Assembly: GCA_021405325.1 (NCBI GenBank)
Contig: QWII01000082.1
Coordinates: forward strand, 1-47,965
DNA length: 47,965 nt
Direction: 5' to 3'
Origin: Caldilinea sp. CFX5
Lineage (GTDB): Bacteria > Chloroflexota > Anaerolineae > Caldilineales > Caldilineaceae
Numbering within the stretch: the stretch's first letter is position 1; each line of letters begins with the position of its first letter. Below, piece after piece: positions 26,609 through 35,534 of the stretch. The translations under genes and the position numbers were made by a program. The notes beneath the pieces are model-generated. The model had not been told where the DNA came from. It searched no databases and saw only the letters and a program-made list of their open reading frames with translations.

Positions 26609-27457
26609 ATGGGTTCAATGGTGAATCAACAGGCGTTACAGCAATTGCTGACCGATGGCTTTTGCACCTTTCCGAATATTTTGCCCCCTGCGCTGTTGCC
26701 CGCCCTGCGGGACATGGTGGAACGGTTGGTGGCGGGACAAAACCCGGAGCAGCTTGCCCGTTTTCGTTCCCAAGGCAGTATGTTTCCCGTAACCAGCGAC
26801 CCGCTCTGCGCCGAATTAATTGCGTTGCCGGCGGCGTTACAGGCATTGGCGGCTTTGGGTTTTGCCAATCCCACCTTTTCTGACGGTTGGATCATCAGCA
26901 AACCAGGCCACAGCCCGCGCCTCTTCTGGCACTATGACTGGTTTGCTTGGGAAGACCCCCGCTCCTATGAATTGCCGCCGCCGCAAGTCTTTTTGATGTA
27001 CTACCTGAGCGACACCACGCCGCAGAATGGCTGTTTGCGCGCCATTCCCGGCTCCCATGTGCGCCATAATGCCATCCATGACCTGCTGCGCGCGCCCCAT
27101 TCTAAGGAGTTGAGCGAAGCCCAGGATTTGGCCAAGGCCATTGAGTTTGCCACTCGTCCTGATGAAGTCGATGTGCCGATGCGCGCCGGTGACTTGTTGA
27201 TCGGTGACGCCCGTCTTTTACATGCCACCCACGCCAACCAGACTGACGAACGGCGCACGGTCATCACGCTCTGGTTTCAGCCTGATTTACGCTCCTTGCC
27301 GGAACGAATGCAGGCGCAGATGGCAAAGAAGGCGCAAGTGTTGCCCGATAGCTGGCCGGTGGCGGCAAAAGCGTTGGTTAGTCCGCTCTTAGCCCGCTAT
27401 ACCGGTGATGCCCTGCCCTATGAACGCACCCTCTATCGTCCTCCGAGTGCTGTCTAG
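26609..27457 (+). CDS. Phytanoyl-CoA dioxygenase (PhyH) family protein
   Basis: This 282-aa Fe(II)/2-oxoglutarate-dependent oxygenase is PhyH-like. The iron-binding facial triad is visible as H108-x-D110 (FWHYDWFAWED) and a distal His (H205, in ARLLHATHAN), with Arg 215/216 in DERRTVITLWF placed to bind 2-oxoglutarate. A GCLRAIPGSH segment is typical of the family. Bacterial members hydroxylate small metabolites, so the enzyme may act on the compound imported by the preceding transporter or on a breakdown product. The substrate is unknown. It sits in an operon with transport genes upstream and an enolase-superfamily enzyme downstream. Confidence 0.9.
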   Translation: MGSMVNQQALQQLLTDGFCTFPNILPPALLPALRDMVERLVAGQNPEQLARFRSQGSMFPVTSDPLCAELIALPAALQALAALGFANPTFSDGWIISKPGHSPRLFWHYDWFAWEDPRSYELPPPQVFLMYYLSDTTPQNGCLRAIPGSHVRHNAIHDLLRAPHSKELSEAQDLAKAIEFATRPDEVDVPMRAGDLLIGDARLLHATHANQTDERRTVITLWFQPDLRSLPERMQAQMAKKAQVLPDSWPVAAKALVSPLLARYTGDALPYERTLYRPPSAV

Positions 27458-27464
27458 CGAGAAC

Positions 27465-27480
27465 AAAGACTAAAGTCTTT
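27465..27480. other. Small hairpin between PhyH and enolase-superfamily genes
   Basis: AAAGACT (27465-27471) and AGTCTTT (27474-27480) form a perfect 7-bp stem with a 2-nt loop in the 39-bp gap. It is short and its effect is unclear. Confidence 0.5.
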
Positions 27481-27496
27481 ACTACGAAAGCCAACC

Positions 27497-28669
27497 ATGA
27501 TTATCACCGACGTTACCACGATCAAATTGCGTTATGAGATGCCCATTCCGATGGCCGACGCCATCCACTACATGCCGGCGCGACCGCTGCTGCTGGTGCA
27601 GGTACATACGGACGAAGGCATTGTCGGCATGGGCGAATCCGCCGCCTATAGCGGTTCGTTAGAGAGCATGGAGGCGTTGATCCTCAATGATCTGCGCCAC
27701 ACCATCCGTGGCCAAGACCCCTTCAAAGTCGAAAAGCTCTGGCAGATGATGGCCCTGCGCGCCCACCAACGCGGTCGCCGCGGCATGTTGATGATGGCGA
27801 TCAGCGGGATCGATACGGCGTTGTGGGATATTATCGGTCAGGCTGTGCGCACGCCGCTTTACCGGTTGCTCGGCGCATACCGGGAGAAGTTGGATGCCTA
27901 TGCGTCCGCTGGTTTCTATGCCGCCAATAAAGATGCCAAGGCGTTGGCCGAAGAAGTGGCCGGGTATGTCGAACGGGGCTTCCGTTATGTCAAGATCAAG
28001 GTTGGTCGCAACCCGGAGTTGATGACCAACCCGCTCCACGAAATGCCCGCCGCCGACTATGCCACCGCTACCCTGGAAGAAGATATTGAACGGGTCGCCG
28101 CCGTGCGCGCCGCCATCGGCCCCAAGGTGAAGATGGCCATTGACGCCAATAACGCCTGGACGCCATCGGTCGCGCTCAAATTTATGCGCGCCGTCGAACG
28201 TTTTGACATTCACTGGCTGGAAGAGCCGGTCGCCACCGAAGATTTAGATGGCAGCGCTGCCTTGGCCCAACAGTTGGATACACCCGTCGCCGGCTATGAA
28301 ACGGAAACGGGTCTCCCCGGCTTCCGCGAGTTGATCACCCGGCGCGCCGTTGATATTGTCCAGCCCGATGTGATCTGGACGGGTGGCATCACCGAATGTC
28401 GCAAAGTGGCGGCGCTGGCCCAAGCCTATAGCTTGCCGGTCATTCCCCATGTCTTCTCCTCCGGCCTGGCGACGATTGCCAACATGCACTTGATTGCCTC
28501 GCTCTCCAACGCTGGTTTGCTGGAATGCGACCAAAATGTTAACCCCCTGCGCAGCGAGCTATTTAACGAGTCGCTGGAAATTGACCGCAACGGCCAGATC
28601 ACGTTACCGGATCGACCGGGGCTGGGGGTGACCTTGAACCAGGCGACGATTGACAAATATCGAGTTTGA
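27497..28669 (+). CDS. Mandelate racemase/muconate lactonizing enzyme family protein
   Basis: This 390-aa enolase-superfamily enzyme has a capping domain (1-125) and a barrel with the full mandelate-racemase-type set: K166-x-K168 (VKIKVG), metal ligands D216 (AIDANN), E242 or E243 (WLEEPV) and E268 (AGYETETG), and the second base H318 (IPHVF). Lys and His on opposite faces fit an acid-sugar dehydratase or a racemase/epimerase, not a muconate lactonizing enzyme. Together with the SDR and sugar transporters nearby, a sugar-acid dehydratase is the likeliest role. About 20 residues between the Lys pair and the first metal ligand (NPELMTNPLHEMPAADYATA) look like a family-specific insertion that may shape specificity. 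Confidence 0.92.
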   Translation: MIITDVTTIKLRYEMPIPMADAIHYMPARPLLLVQVHTDEGIVGMGESAAYSGSLESMEALILNDLRHTIRGQDPFKVEKLWQMMALRAHQRGRRGMLMMAISGIDTALWDIIGQAVRTPLYRLLGAYREKLDAYASAGFYAANKDAKALAEEVAGYVERGFRYVKIKVGRNPELMTNPLHEMPAADYATATLEEDIERVAAVRAAIGPKVKMAIDANNAWTPSVALKFMRAVERFDIHWLEEPVATEDLDGSAALAQQLDTPVAGYETETGLPGFRELITRRAVDIVQPDVIWTGGITECRKVAALAQAYSLPVIPHVFSSGLATIANMHLIASLSNAGLLECDQNVNPLRSELFNESLEIDRNGQITLPDRPGLGVTLNQATIDKYRV

Positions 28670-28690
28670 GTTTGAGCGTGCTTGTTTGCT

Positions 28691-28785
28691 CGTGGGTTAA
28701 AACCCACGGCTACCCTCAATCGTCGCTCTGCGACTAGGCCAGTCGCAGAGCGACGATTGAGGGTAGCCCGGCCTTTCAAGGCCGG
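28691..28785. repeat. Three hairpins in a row between enolase-superfamily and SDR genes
   Basis: Three adjoining palindromes are CGTGGGTT/AACCCACG (28691-28708), a 28-bp perfect stem 28708-28735 with 28741-28768 (5-nt loop), and CCGGCCTT/AAGGCCGG (28768-28785). They share their boundary bases, as if assembled end to end. The group probably blocks or slows readthrough into the SDR gene. Confidence 0.9.
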
Positions 28786-28832
28786 AGCCACCCCCCAGAA
28801 CCCATAAGATTGATGTACGAGGAATAGCAACC

Positions 28833-29612
28833 ATGAAACTACAAAACAAAGTTGCCATTGTCACCGGCGGCGCACAGGGAATGGGGCGGGCGATCTGCCT
28901 ACGTTATGCCCAGGAAGGCGCGCACGTTGTTGTCGCCGATCTCAAAATTGAAGGCGCGCAGAAGGTTGTGGACGAAATTGGCGCACTGGGTGGACAGGCG
29001 GTAGCCGTTGCCATCGATGTGCGTAACCAGGAGCAGGTGCAGGCGATGGTCGATGCTGCCGTAGCGAAGTTTGGCGGTGTCGATATTTTGGTTAACAATG
29101 CCGGCGTCGGCAAGATCATTCCCTTCCTCGAAACCACCGAAGCCGACTGGGATTTCATGTTTGACATCAACTGCAAGGGCTTGCTCTGGTGTAGTCAAGC
29201 CGTGGCGCGCCAGATGATCGCGCAAGGGCGGGGTGGTAAGATTATCAACCTGGCATCGCAGGCTGGCCGCCGTGGCGAGGCCTTTGTGTTGGCCTACTGC
29301 GCCAGCAAAGCGTGTGTGATCAGCATGAACCAGTCGATGGCGCTGGCGTTGGCGCCCCACAAGATCAACGTCAACGCGATTGCGCCTGGCATTGTCGATA
29401 CGCCCTTCTGGGTGGAGGTGGACAAGCAATTTGCCAAGCTGATGGATCTGCCCGTGGGCGAACCCAAGCGGCGCGCTGTGGCGTCGATCCCGCTTGGTCG
29501 CATCGAGCAGCCGGCGGATGTGGCCGCAATGGCGCTCTTCTTGGCGTCCAGCGATGCCGATTATATTACTCAGCAGTGCTTTAATGTCGATGGTGGTAAC
29601 TGGCCGAGCTAG
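28833..29612 (+). CDS. Short-chain dehydrogenase/reductase (SDR)
   Basis: This 259-aa classical SDR oxidises or reduces an alcohol/carbonyl pair with a nicotinamide cofactor. The cofactor loop TGGAQGMG (11-18), NNAG (88-91), catalytic Ser (S142) and Y155-x3-K159 (YCASK) are all intact. D36 at the end of the second strand (VVVADLK) indicates NAD(H) preference. The C-terminal GG motif (FNVDGGNW) is typical of the fabG-like group. Between an enolase-superfamily dehydratase and sugar transport genes, a sugar or sugar-acid dehydrogenase role is likely; the exact substrate is not readable. Confidence 0.92.
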   Translation: MKLQNKVAIVTGGAQGMGRAICLRYAQEGAHVVVADLKIEGAQKVVDEIGALGGQAVAVAIDVRNQEQVQAMVDAAVAKFGGVDILVNNAGVGKIIPFLETTEADWDFMFDINCKGLLWCSQAVARQMIAQGRGGKIINLASQAGRRGEAFVLAYCASKACVISMNQSMALALAPHKINVNAIAPGIVDTPFWVEVDKQFAKLMDLPVGEPKRRAVASIPLGRIEQPADVAAMALFLASSDADYITQQCFNVDGGNWPS

Positions 29613-29659
29613 TAAGACCCTCATTTCATATTCACTATATCCTTACAAAGGAGAACATC

Positions 29660-31003
29660 ATGTCAAAATTTACACGTCGCACCTTTCTCCGTACTTCCGG
29701 CGCCTTGTTAACCGGCTCTTTGTTGGCGGCCTGCACCCCACCGGGAGCAGCGCCACAAGGGGGCAGTAGTAGCGGGCAAGCGGACGCCCCTGCCGCCGAA
29801 AAGCAGAGTGTTCTCGTCTGGGACGCCTTTGGGGAAGCTTCCGCCGGCATTGACCAACTGGTTGCCACCTTTATGGAGCAGAACCCGGACATTGAAGTCA
29901 AACGGGAAGACCAATCGACCGGTAACATGCGCGACATCATTCGCACTGCCCTCGACGCCGACGCCGGCCCTGACATCCTCTACTACGACACCGGCCCCGG
30001 CTTTGCCGGCGTGCTGGCGCGCGCCGGTCTGCTGTTGCCGCTGGATGATGCCTACGATCAAAATGGCTGGCGCGAGCGCATCCTGCCCATTGCCCAGGAA
30101 CGCACTACCTTTGACGGCAAAACCTATGGCATCGGCAACGCAATTGAAGCGGTGGGCGTCTTCTACAACAAGCGCCTCTTTGAGGAATATGGCGTGAGTG
30201 AGCCGAAGACCCATGATGATCTGCTGGCGCTCTGTGAAACGGTCAAAGCGGCGGATCTCGCCCCGATTGCCTTTGGCAACCAGGGCAAATGGGCGGCCGG
30301 TCACAACTTTAGCGTGCTGGCGGGGAATGTGGCCGGCAAGGACAAACTGGCCGCCGCCATCTCTGCCGAAGTGCCGTGGAATGACCCCGACTTTGTGCGT
30401 GCGATCCAGATTGCCATGGTCGATCTGCTGCCCAATTACAACGCTGATGTCAATGCCATCACCTATGACGACGCCAACCTGCTCTTCTACAGCGGTCAGG
30501 CCGTGATGCACATGACCGGCACCTGGATGATCGGCGGCTACACCAACCCGGATAACATGGCCGATCCGGTCGGCTTCTTCTTCTACCCGCCGGTGGACAA
30601 CAAGCCAATTGCCCCGCCGGCTGGTCTGGGGTCGGGCTACTTTGTCTCGCAGAAGGTCAAGAACCCGGAAGCCGCGCTCAAATTCCTGGACTTCCTCTTC
30701 TCCGAAGCCGCCGCGCCGGTCTGGTTGGAGCAGATGGCGATCATCCCGCCCTTGCAACTTGACGGCAGCAAGTACAACATCTCGGAATTGCTGGCCTTCA
30801 CTTTGCAACAGTTGCAACAGAATGCCGATACGATGGGCTATAACATCGACGTGTTGACCCCCGACAACTTCAACACCATGATGTTCGACGGCTTCCAAGA
30901 GGTGCTCAACGGCACCAAGAGCGCTGAACAGCAGGCCGACGATCTGGAAGCGGCCATGCAGGAAGCCAAAGCTGCCGGCAAGGTTATGGATATTACTGAA
31001 TAA
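29660..31003 (+). CDS. ABC sugar-importer substrate-binding lipoprotein (second system)
   Basis: This 447-aa family-1 solute-binding protein is distinct from the two at 21402 and 23036. It has a Tat motif (TRRTFL, 6-11) followed by a lipobox (LLAAC, Cys25). The binding domain starts VLVWDAFGEASAGIDQLV, with a conserved GKTYGIGNAIEAVGVFYNKRLF segment near residues 153-174. AAAGGAG precedes the start. It leads the second importer, with two permeases directly downstream and no ATPase. A hairpin just inside the first permease gene may keep the binding protein in excess over the permeases. Confidence 0.93.
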   Translation: MSKFTRRTFLRTSGALLTGSLLAACTPPGAAPQGGSSSGQADAPAAEKQSVLVWDAFGEASAGIDQLVATFMEQNPDIEVKREDQSTGNMRDIIRTALDADAGPDILYYDTGPGFAGVLARAGLLLPLDDAYDQNGWRERILPIAQERTTFDGKTYGIGNAIEAVGVFYNKRLFEEYGVSEPKTHDDLLALCETVKAADLAPIAFGNQGKWAAGHNFSVLAGNVAGKDKLAAAISAEVPWNDPDFVRAIQIAMVDLLPNYNADVNAITYDDANLLFYSGQAVMHMTGTWMIGGYTNPDNMADPVGFFFYPPVDNKPIAPPAGLGSGYFVSQKVKNPEAALKFLDFLFSEAAAPVWLEQMAIIPPLQLDGSKYNISELLAFTLQQLQQNADTMGYNIDVLTPDNFNTMMFDGFQEVLNGTKSAEQQADDLEAAMQEAKAAGKVMDITE

Positions 31004-31005
31004 CG

Positions 31006-31926
31006 ATGGTTGGTTCACTTTCACGCGCACCGGCCCAAGTCGGTGCGCGTTCCAACCGCGGGCGACGGCAGGCATTGGTGGGTTACGCCTTTGTCCTGCC
31101 TGCCTTTTTGCTCTACCTGTTCTTTGTCATTCAGCCCTTCCTCACCTCGGTCTACTACAGTTTGACCGACTGGGATGGCGCGCAACCGGTGAAGCGCTTT
31201 GTCGGCTTGCAGAACTATCAGGATCTGCTCTTTGATGATCTGCTCTGGCAGGCGCTCTATCACAACCTGATCTGGGTGATTGTGGGGACGATCTCACCGA
31301 TTGTCATTGCCCTGCTGCTGGGCATTTTGCTCTGGGGGCGGGTGCGTGGGCGGTTGATCTTTCGCACGGTCTACTTTGTGCCGGTGGTGCTTTCTGAGGT
31401 GGTGGTGGCGATTGTCTGGAACTGGATCTATCACCCGCTCTTTGGCGTGGTGAATACGGTGTTACGCGCCATCGGCCTGGGCGACTGGGCGCGTGGCTGG
31501 CTGGGCGATCCGACCTGGGCGCTGCCAGCGCTGTTGGTGACGGCGATCTGGAGCTATTATGGCTTCTGTTTTGTCATCATCATGGCTGGCTTGCAAAATG
31601 TCAACATCGATCTAGTCGAGGCAGCGACGATTGACGGGGCCGGTTTCTGGCAGCGTTTCCGCTATGTGATCATCCCGGAGTTGCGCCATGTGCTGACCAT
31701 GATCACCACCTATACGCTGATCGGCGGCTTTAATGTCTTTGGCATCGTCTTTGTTATGACCCAAGGCGGGCCGGGGACGGCGACGCAGGTGATCGCCACC
31801 TACACGTATCGCAAAGCCTTTCAAGAGTCGGCGATGGGCTATGGGGCGGCGCTTTCGATGGTGATGACCTTGTTATCGCTGGCGGCGGCCTATCTTTTCT
31901 TGCGCCTACGCGAGCGGAGTGAGTGA
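31006..31926 (+). CDS. ABC sugar-importer permease (UgpA/MalF type, second system)
   Basis: This 306-aa permease has six hydrophobic segments; the first is YAFVLPAFLLYLFFVIQPF (27-45). The EAA loop reads DLVEAATIDGAGFWQRFRYV and is followed by IIPEL. The start codon is two bases after the stop of the binding-protein gene, with no clear RBS of its own, so translation may depend on ribosomes arriving from upstream. The first codons lie in a hairpin (31023-31050). Its partner at 31933 follows after six bases. Confidence 0.92.
   Translation: MVGSLSRAPAQVGARSNRGRRQALVGYAFVLPAFLLYLFFVIQPFLTSVYYSLTDWDGAQPVKRFVGLQNYQDLLFDDLLWQALYHNLIWVIVGTISPIVIALLLGILLWGRVRGRLIFRTVYFVPVVLSEVVVAIVWNWIYHPLFGVVNTVLRAIGLGDWARGWLGDPTWALPALLVTAIWSYYGFCFVIIMAGLQNVNIDLVEAATIDGAGFWQRFRYVIIPELRHVLTMITTYTLIGGFNVFGIVFVMTQGGPGTATQVIATYTYRKAFQESAMGYGAALSMVMTLLSLAAAYLFLRLRERSE
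31023..31050. other. Hairpin over the 5' end of the permease coding region
   Basis: ACGCGCACCG (31023-31032) and CGGTGCGCGT (31041-31050) form a perfect 10-bp GC-rich stem with an 8-nt loop, 17 bases after the permease start codon. In the message this could protect the binding-protein transcript from 3' decay or slow permease translation. Confidence 0.6.
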
Positions 31927-31932
31927 CCGATC

Positions 31933-32796
31933 ATGGCAACAATCGCAACTCAACAACGGACTCGAACAGCACGAGTCGGCGGCAACCTCGACTTGCTGCT
32001 GCGCTATGGCGTCCTCATTCTCTTTGCCTTGCTCTGTCTCATTCCGCTCTTTTGGATTGTAGCGACATCGCTCAAAACCACCCGTGAACTGGCGACCAAT
32101 CCGCTGGGCTTCCCGGAGACGATCCGCTGGGATAACTATATTCAGGCGTGGACGCAGGGGCGCTTTAGCAAGTATTTTATGAACAGCGTCTATGTGACGA
32201 TCCCGATTGTGATCGGCACGACGGGACTGTCGGCGCTGGCCGGCTATGGCTTTGCCCGCTTCAAGTTCCCCGGTGCACAGGTAATCTTTTATACCTTTCT
32301 GCTGGGGCTAATGATCCCCTTTCAGTCGCTCATGATCCCGCTCTTTTACACCTTGAAGGATATTAACTTTCTCGGCACCTACTGGGCGATGATTGTGCCA
32401 AGCATTGCGCTGGGTCTCTCTTTTGGCATTTTCTTGATGCGCGCCTTCTTTGCCGGCTTGCCTAATGAATTGGCTGACGCCGCCATGATCGACGGCTGTA
32501 GTGAATGGGCGGTCTTCTGGCGCGTCCTCTTGCCGCTGGCGACACCAGCGCTCTCGACGTTGGTGGTGCTAAACTTTATGGGCGCGTGGAATTCATTTCT
32601 GTTACCGTTGATCTATATGCAAAAGGAAGAGTTGCGCCCACTGGTGTTGGGGTTGATGTTTTTCCAAAGCCGCTACACGCGTGACTTCCCCTTGACAATG
32701 GCCGGAGCGACGATCACTATCGTGCCGATCATTGTCGTTTATCTCTTTTTCCAGCGGCAGTTCATTCAAGGGCTGACGGCAGGGGCGTTGAAGTAA
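31933..32796 (+). CDS. ABC sugar-importer permease (UgpE/MalG type, second system)
   Basis: This 287-aa second permease of the second importer has six hydrophobic segments. It has the conserved SALAGYGFARFKFPGAQ region and the EAA loop ELADAAMIDGCSEWAVFWRV followed by LLPLATPAL. The C-terminal FFQRQFIQGLTAGALK tail is typical of MalG-like subunits. The start follows the previous stop by six bases. A hairpin follows its stop codon, ending the operon that converges on the DUF4058 gene. Confidence 0.93.
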   Translation: MATIATQQRTRTARVGGNLDLLLRYGVLILFALLCLIPLFWIVATSLKTTRELATNPLGFPETIRWDNYIQAWTQGRFSKYFMNSVYVTIPIVIGTTGLSALAGYGFARFKFPGAQVIFYTFLLGLMIPFQSLMIPLFYTLKDINFLGTYWAMIVPSIALGLSFGIFLMRAFFAGLPNELADAAMIDGCSEWAVFWRVLLPLATPALSTLVVLNFMGAWNSFLLPLIYMQKEELRPLVLGLMFFQSRYTRDFPLTMAGATITIVPIIVVYLFFQRQFIQGLTAGALK

Positions 32797-32801
32797 TCCT
32801 A

Positions 32802-32872
32802 TATCACCGCGAATCATGGGATTAGCGAATCAGCCGCAGAAAGATTCGCAAATTCCATGATTCGCGGTGATA
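32802..32872. terminator. Hairpin with 18-bp perfect arms between convergent genes
   Basis: Arm 32802-32819 pairs perfectly with 32855-32872, and an inner pair GCGAATC/GATTCGC (32825-32831, 32843-32849) continues the stem. It lies between the second importer operon and the convergent DUF4058 gene, where it could stop transcription from both sides. Confidence 0.75.
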
Positions 32873-32898
32873 GTGTGTTGACCGGAAGAACGAAAGGA

Positions 32899-33711
32899 CT
32901 ATGATAGCCGACGGTATTCTTGAAGGAGTTGTTGCACCCAACTGGTTTGCTCTGCTGAAAGCTTGGGTGGCGGCGGTTCCTGGTGGTAGTCGAGTTGTAC
33001 ATCATAAGCGCCTAACTCGTAAACGGCAGTAACAGCGCTGCTGAGATCCAGCGACACATCGGGATCCGGATGGCGCAGCGGAATATTGACAACCGGCAGA
33101 GGGTCATGTAACTGAATCGGCCAAACCTTGACGCGCGGACGGGTTTCGGCTCGACTCAACATAATATAATAGGGCGCTTCCGGGACAGGGTGGGCGAGCG
33201 GTGGCCGTTGGCCGCCACGGAGAAAATCGATCTCTACCAGATGAACTTGGCGGGAGCGCAGAATGTGACGGCGTTTTTCCAAATAGTGCTGGTATGCCTC
33301 ATGTCCGCCCTGTTTGTTGACAGGCGATAAAATTTCGATCACTGTGACCAGTTCCTGACCTACCGAGCTATAGATTTCGACCGAATGTTGACGGAAAGGA
33401 AAATCAATCGCCACTTCACTGTCAACGGCTGTGGGCGGCTCCAGTAAGGCTACGGCTCCACCACCATGTGGCATGAACGGCAGCGGTTGTGGTTTTGTTG
33501 AGCGAAACAAGCTGACATCAGGATAAGTCCCTTGTTTCTGTCCAATCGCTACCGTTTCATACGTTACATACGGAATCAAGCGCGCAAAATAAGCCGGATG
33601 AATCAGCCCGTTAAGCCGATTCCGAATTTCGGTGGCTAACGCATTATGAAAATCACCCCACACCGCCGGCTGCTCAATATAAGGATCCATTCCTGGAAAT
33701 GGTGATGGCAT
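32899..33711 (-). CDS. DUF4058 family protein
   Basis: This 270-aa protein belongs to the DUF4058 family, known from Cyanobacteria, Chloroflexota and Planctomycetes and without an assigned function. The signature start MPSPFPGMDPYIE is intact and the start at 33711 is fixed by GGAGG just upstream; an ATG eight codons earlier is not needed. Later landmarks are VTVIEILSPVNK (the family core, with a Glu-x-x-Ser-Pro motif resembling a PD-(D/E)xK-type strand) and LVEIDFLRGGQRPP. It has no signal peptide or membrane segment. It lies alone on the minus strand between sugar-use genes and may have been inserted there. Confidence 0.9.
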   Translation of the reverse strand: MPSPFPGMDPYIEQPAVWGDFHNALATEIRNRLNGLIHPAYFARLIPYVTYETVAIGQKQGTYPDVSLFRSTKPQPLPFMPHGGGAVALLEPPTAVDSEVAIDFPFRQHSVEIYSSVGQELVTVIEILSPVNKQGGHEAYQHYLEKRRHILRSRQVHLVEIDFLRGGQRPPLAHPVPEAPYYIMLSRAETRPRVKVWPIQLHDPLPVVNIPLRHPDPDVSLDLSSAVTAVYELGAYDVQLDYHQEPPPPKLSAEQTSWVQQLLQEYRRLS

Positions 33712-33794
33712 AACGCCTCCTATTGGTTCAAACAAAGCTAGTTCGATTATATCATCTTTATCTCTTTCAATTCAAGAATGGTTAGACAATAAAA

Positions 33795-35288
33795 ATGAGC
33801 AATACAGCACAAATTTTTCTCGACACCAACCGCACCATTGCGGAAATTTCGCCGCTGCTCTTTGGCGGTTTTGCCGAGCAGATGGGCCGCTGCGTCTATG
33901 AAGGCATTTATGATCCGGCCTCGCCGCTGGCCGATGAAAATGGCCTGCGCACCGATGTGTTGGCTGCGCTGCGGGAACAGCAATATACCGTCATGCGCTA
34001 CCCCGGCGGTAACTTCCTTAGCGGTTACGATTGGCTCAATGGCGTTGGCCCGAAGGATCAGCGCCCCCGCCGTCGCGACCTGGCCTGGCAATCGATTGAA
34101 ACCAACCAGTTCGGCACCAACGAATTTATGCAATTCTGTCAGGCGATTAACTGTGAACCAATGTTGGCCGTCAACATGGGCACCGGCACCATCCAGTCTG
34201 CCGCCGACTTGGTCGAATATTGCAACGCACCCACCGGCACCTACTACGCCGATCTGCGCGCCAGCCACGGCCATCGCGACCCCTACAATGTCAAGTATTG
34301 GTGTGTCGGCAACGAGATGGATGGCCCCTGGCAAATCGGCCACCTGGAGATGGACGAATATGCCCGCAAGGCGCGTGAAGCGGCCAAGATGATGAAGTGG
34401 CATGACCCGTCGATCAAGCTCGTCTCCTGCGGCTCCTCTAACAACAAGATGCCCACCTACCCGGAATGGGACCGCGTCACGCTGGAGACCTGCTGGGAGC
34501 AGGTCGATTACCACTCGATCCACTACTATGCCGGTAACTGGGACAATGACAGCACCAGCTATCTGGCCCTGGCCGTCGAACTGGAAGACTTTGTCGATAC
34601 CATGGCCGCCACCCTCAGCTATGCCAAGGCCAAGCGCCGCAGCAAGCATGATGTCTTCCTCTCGTGGGATGAGTGGCAGGTCTGGTACAAGGATCGCAGC
34701 GGACGCGGCAAATGGACCGAAGCGCCCCACCTGAGCGAGGAAATTTACAATCTGGAAGATGCGTTGGTTGTCGCCCAGTGGCTCAACGTCTTCCTGCGCA
34801 AGTCGAATGTCCTCAAGGTGGCCTGTGTCGCCCAGATCGTTAACATCATCTCCTGGCTGCAAACGAAGCGTGACGGCCTGCTGGTGCAGACTTCCTTCTA
34901 CCCCTTCAAGCTGGTGAGCAACCTGGCCCGCGGCAACGCCCTTGATGTGCTGACCAAGGCGCCGATTGTCGAGACGCCGCGCTACGGCGGCGTCTCCGCC
35001 CTGGATGTTTCCGCCAGTCACGACCCGGCGACCGGCAAGCAGGCGATCTTCATCGTCAACCGCAGCCAGAGCGAGACGATCAACACCGAGATCAACTGGC
35101 AGAGCGAAGCGCCCCGTGGCGTGAGCGAGGTGTGGCAACTGGCCGGCGCCGATCTCAAAGCCGCCAACACCTGGGAGAACCCCAACGCCATTACGGCCCA
35201 GAAGTTGGCAAATGTGGCGTTGCGCGACGGCAAAATTGCCCTACAACTCCCGCCCATGTCCTTTACAGCAGTGAGTGTGAACGGGTAG
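33795..35288 (+). CDS. abfA: GH51 alpha-L-arabinofuranosidase
   Basis: This 497-aa retaining glycoside hydrolase of family 51 removes terminal alpha-L-arabinofuranosyl residues from arabinan, arabinoxylan or arabino-oligosaccharides. A TIM barrel spans about 1-370: RYPGGNF (68-74), the catalytic acid/base E174 in [10 protein letters not shown] and the nucleophile E293 in [11 protein letters not shown]-terminal beta domain follows. There is no signal peptide, so it acts in the cytoplasm on short oligosaccharides brought in by the importers. No strong RBS is seen. It is followed by a strong terminator and is the best clue that the surrounding uptake genes serve plant-type pentosans, though this remains inference. 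Confidence 0.94.
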   Translation: MSNTAQIFLDTNRTIAEISPLLFGGFAEQMGRCVYEGIYDPASPLADENGLRTDVLAALREQQYTVMRYPGGNFLSGYDWLNGVGPKDQRPRRRDLAWQSIETNQFGTNEFMQFCQAINCEPMLAVNMGTGTIQSAADLVEYCNAPTGTYYADLRASHGHRDPYNVKYWCVGNEMDGPWQIGHLEMDEYARKAREAAKMMKWHDPSIKLVSCGSSNNKMPTYPEWDRVTLETCWEQVDYHSIHYYAGNWDNDSTSYLALAVELEDFVDTMAATLSYAKAKRRSKHDVFLSWDEWQVWYKDRSGRGKWTEAPHLSEEIYNLEDALVVAQWLNVFLRKSNVLKVACVAQIVNIISWLQTKRDGLLVQTSFYPFKLVSNLARGNALDVLTKAPIVETPRYGGVSALDVSASHDPATGKQAIFIVNRSQSETINTEINWQSEAPRGVSEVWQLAGADLKAANTWENPNAITAQKLANVALRDGKIALQLPPMSFTAVSVNG

Positions 35289-35424
35289 CGCCAACGCCAT
35301 CCTCGAAATATACGGGGCGAGGTCGAATAAAATTTCGTTTTGTCGGACTTTGCCTTAGCCGGCGCCGAAAAAAGCTTCGCTGCGCTGCTTGCGTTGCGCT
35401 ACAATCCATGTGCCAATGCAAGAC

Positions 35425-35472
35425 AAAACCGGGCTTGCGGTTGAATCGATCACCGCAAGCCCGGTTTTTTTT
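35425..35472 (+). terminator. Rho-independent terminator after abfA
   Basis: AAAACCGGGCTTGCGGT (35425-35441) pairs perfectly over 17 bp with 35452-35468, the loop is 10 nt, and the right arm runs into eight T residues (35465-35472). This is a textbook intrinsic terminator. It also shields the sigma-54 promoter downstream from readthrough. Confidence 0.93.
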
Positions 35473-35518
35473 ATGAATTTTGCCAATTCCTCACGAATTT
35501 CCCACCAAACCGCCCACT

Positions 35519-35534
35519 TGGCACGAAACTTGCA
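35519..35534 (+). promoter_or_regulatory. Sigma-54 (-24/-12) promoter
   Basis: TGGCACG-AAAC-TTGCA matches the sigma-54 consensus TGGCACR-N4-TTGCW at every defined base, with the GG and GC doublets at the required distance. It points to the cluster beginning at 35654; transcription would start near 35545. Its match with the rpoN and sigma-54-activator genes 9-10 kb downstream is strong contextual support. No upstream activator site is proven; a TTTGCCAA at 35479-35486 is a candidate half-site. Confidence 0.85.

Noticed and set aside
29708..31075. 455-aa open frame on the minus strand
   Set aside because: Antisense shadow of the binding-protein gene at 29660; low-complexity His/Gly/Val composition typical of such shadows.
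33747..35138. 463-aa open frame on the minus strand
   Set aside because: Lies antisense inside the GH51 gene, whose catalytic motifs are intact; no RBS and no recognisable domains. It reflects codon bias of the real gene.
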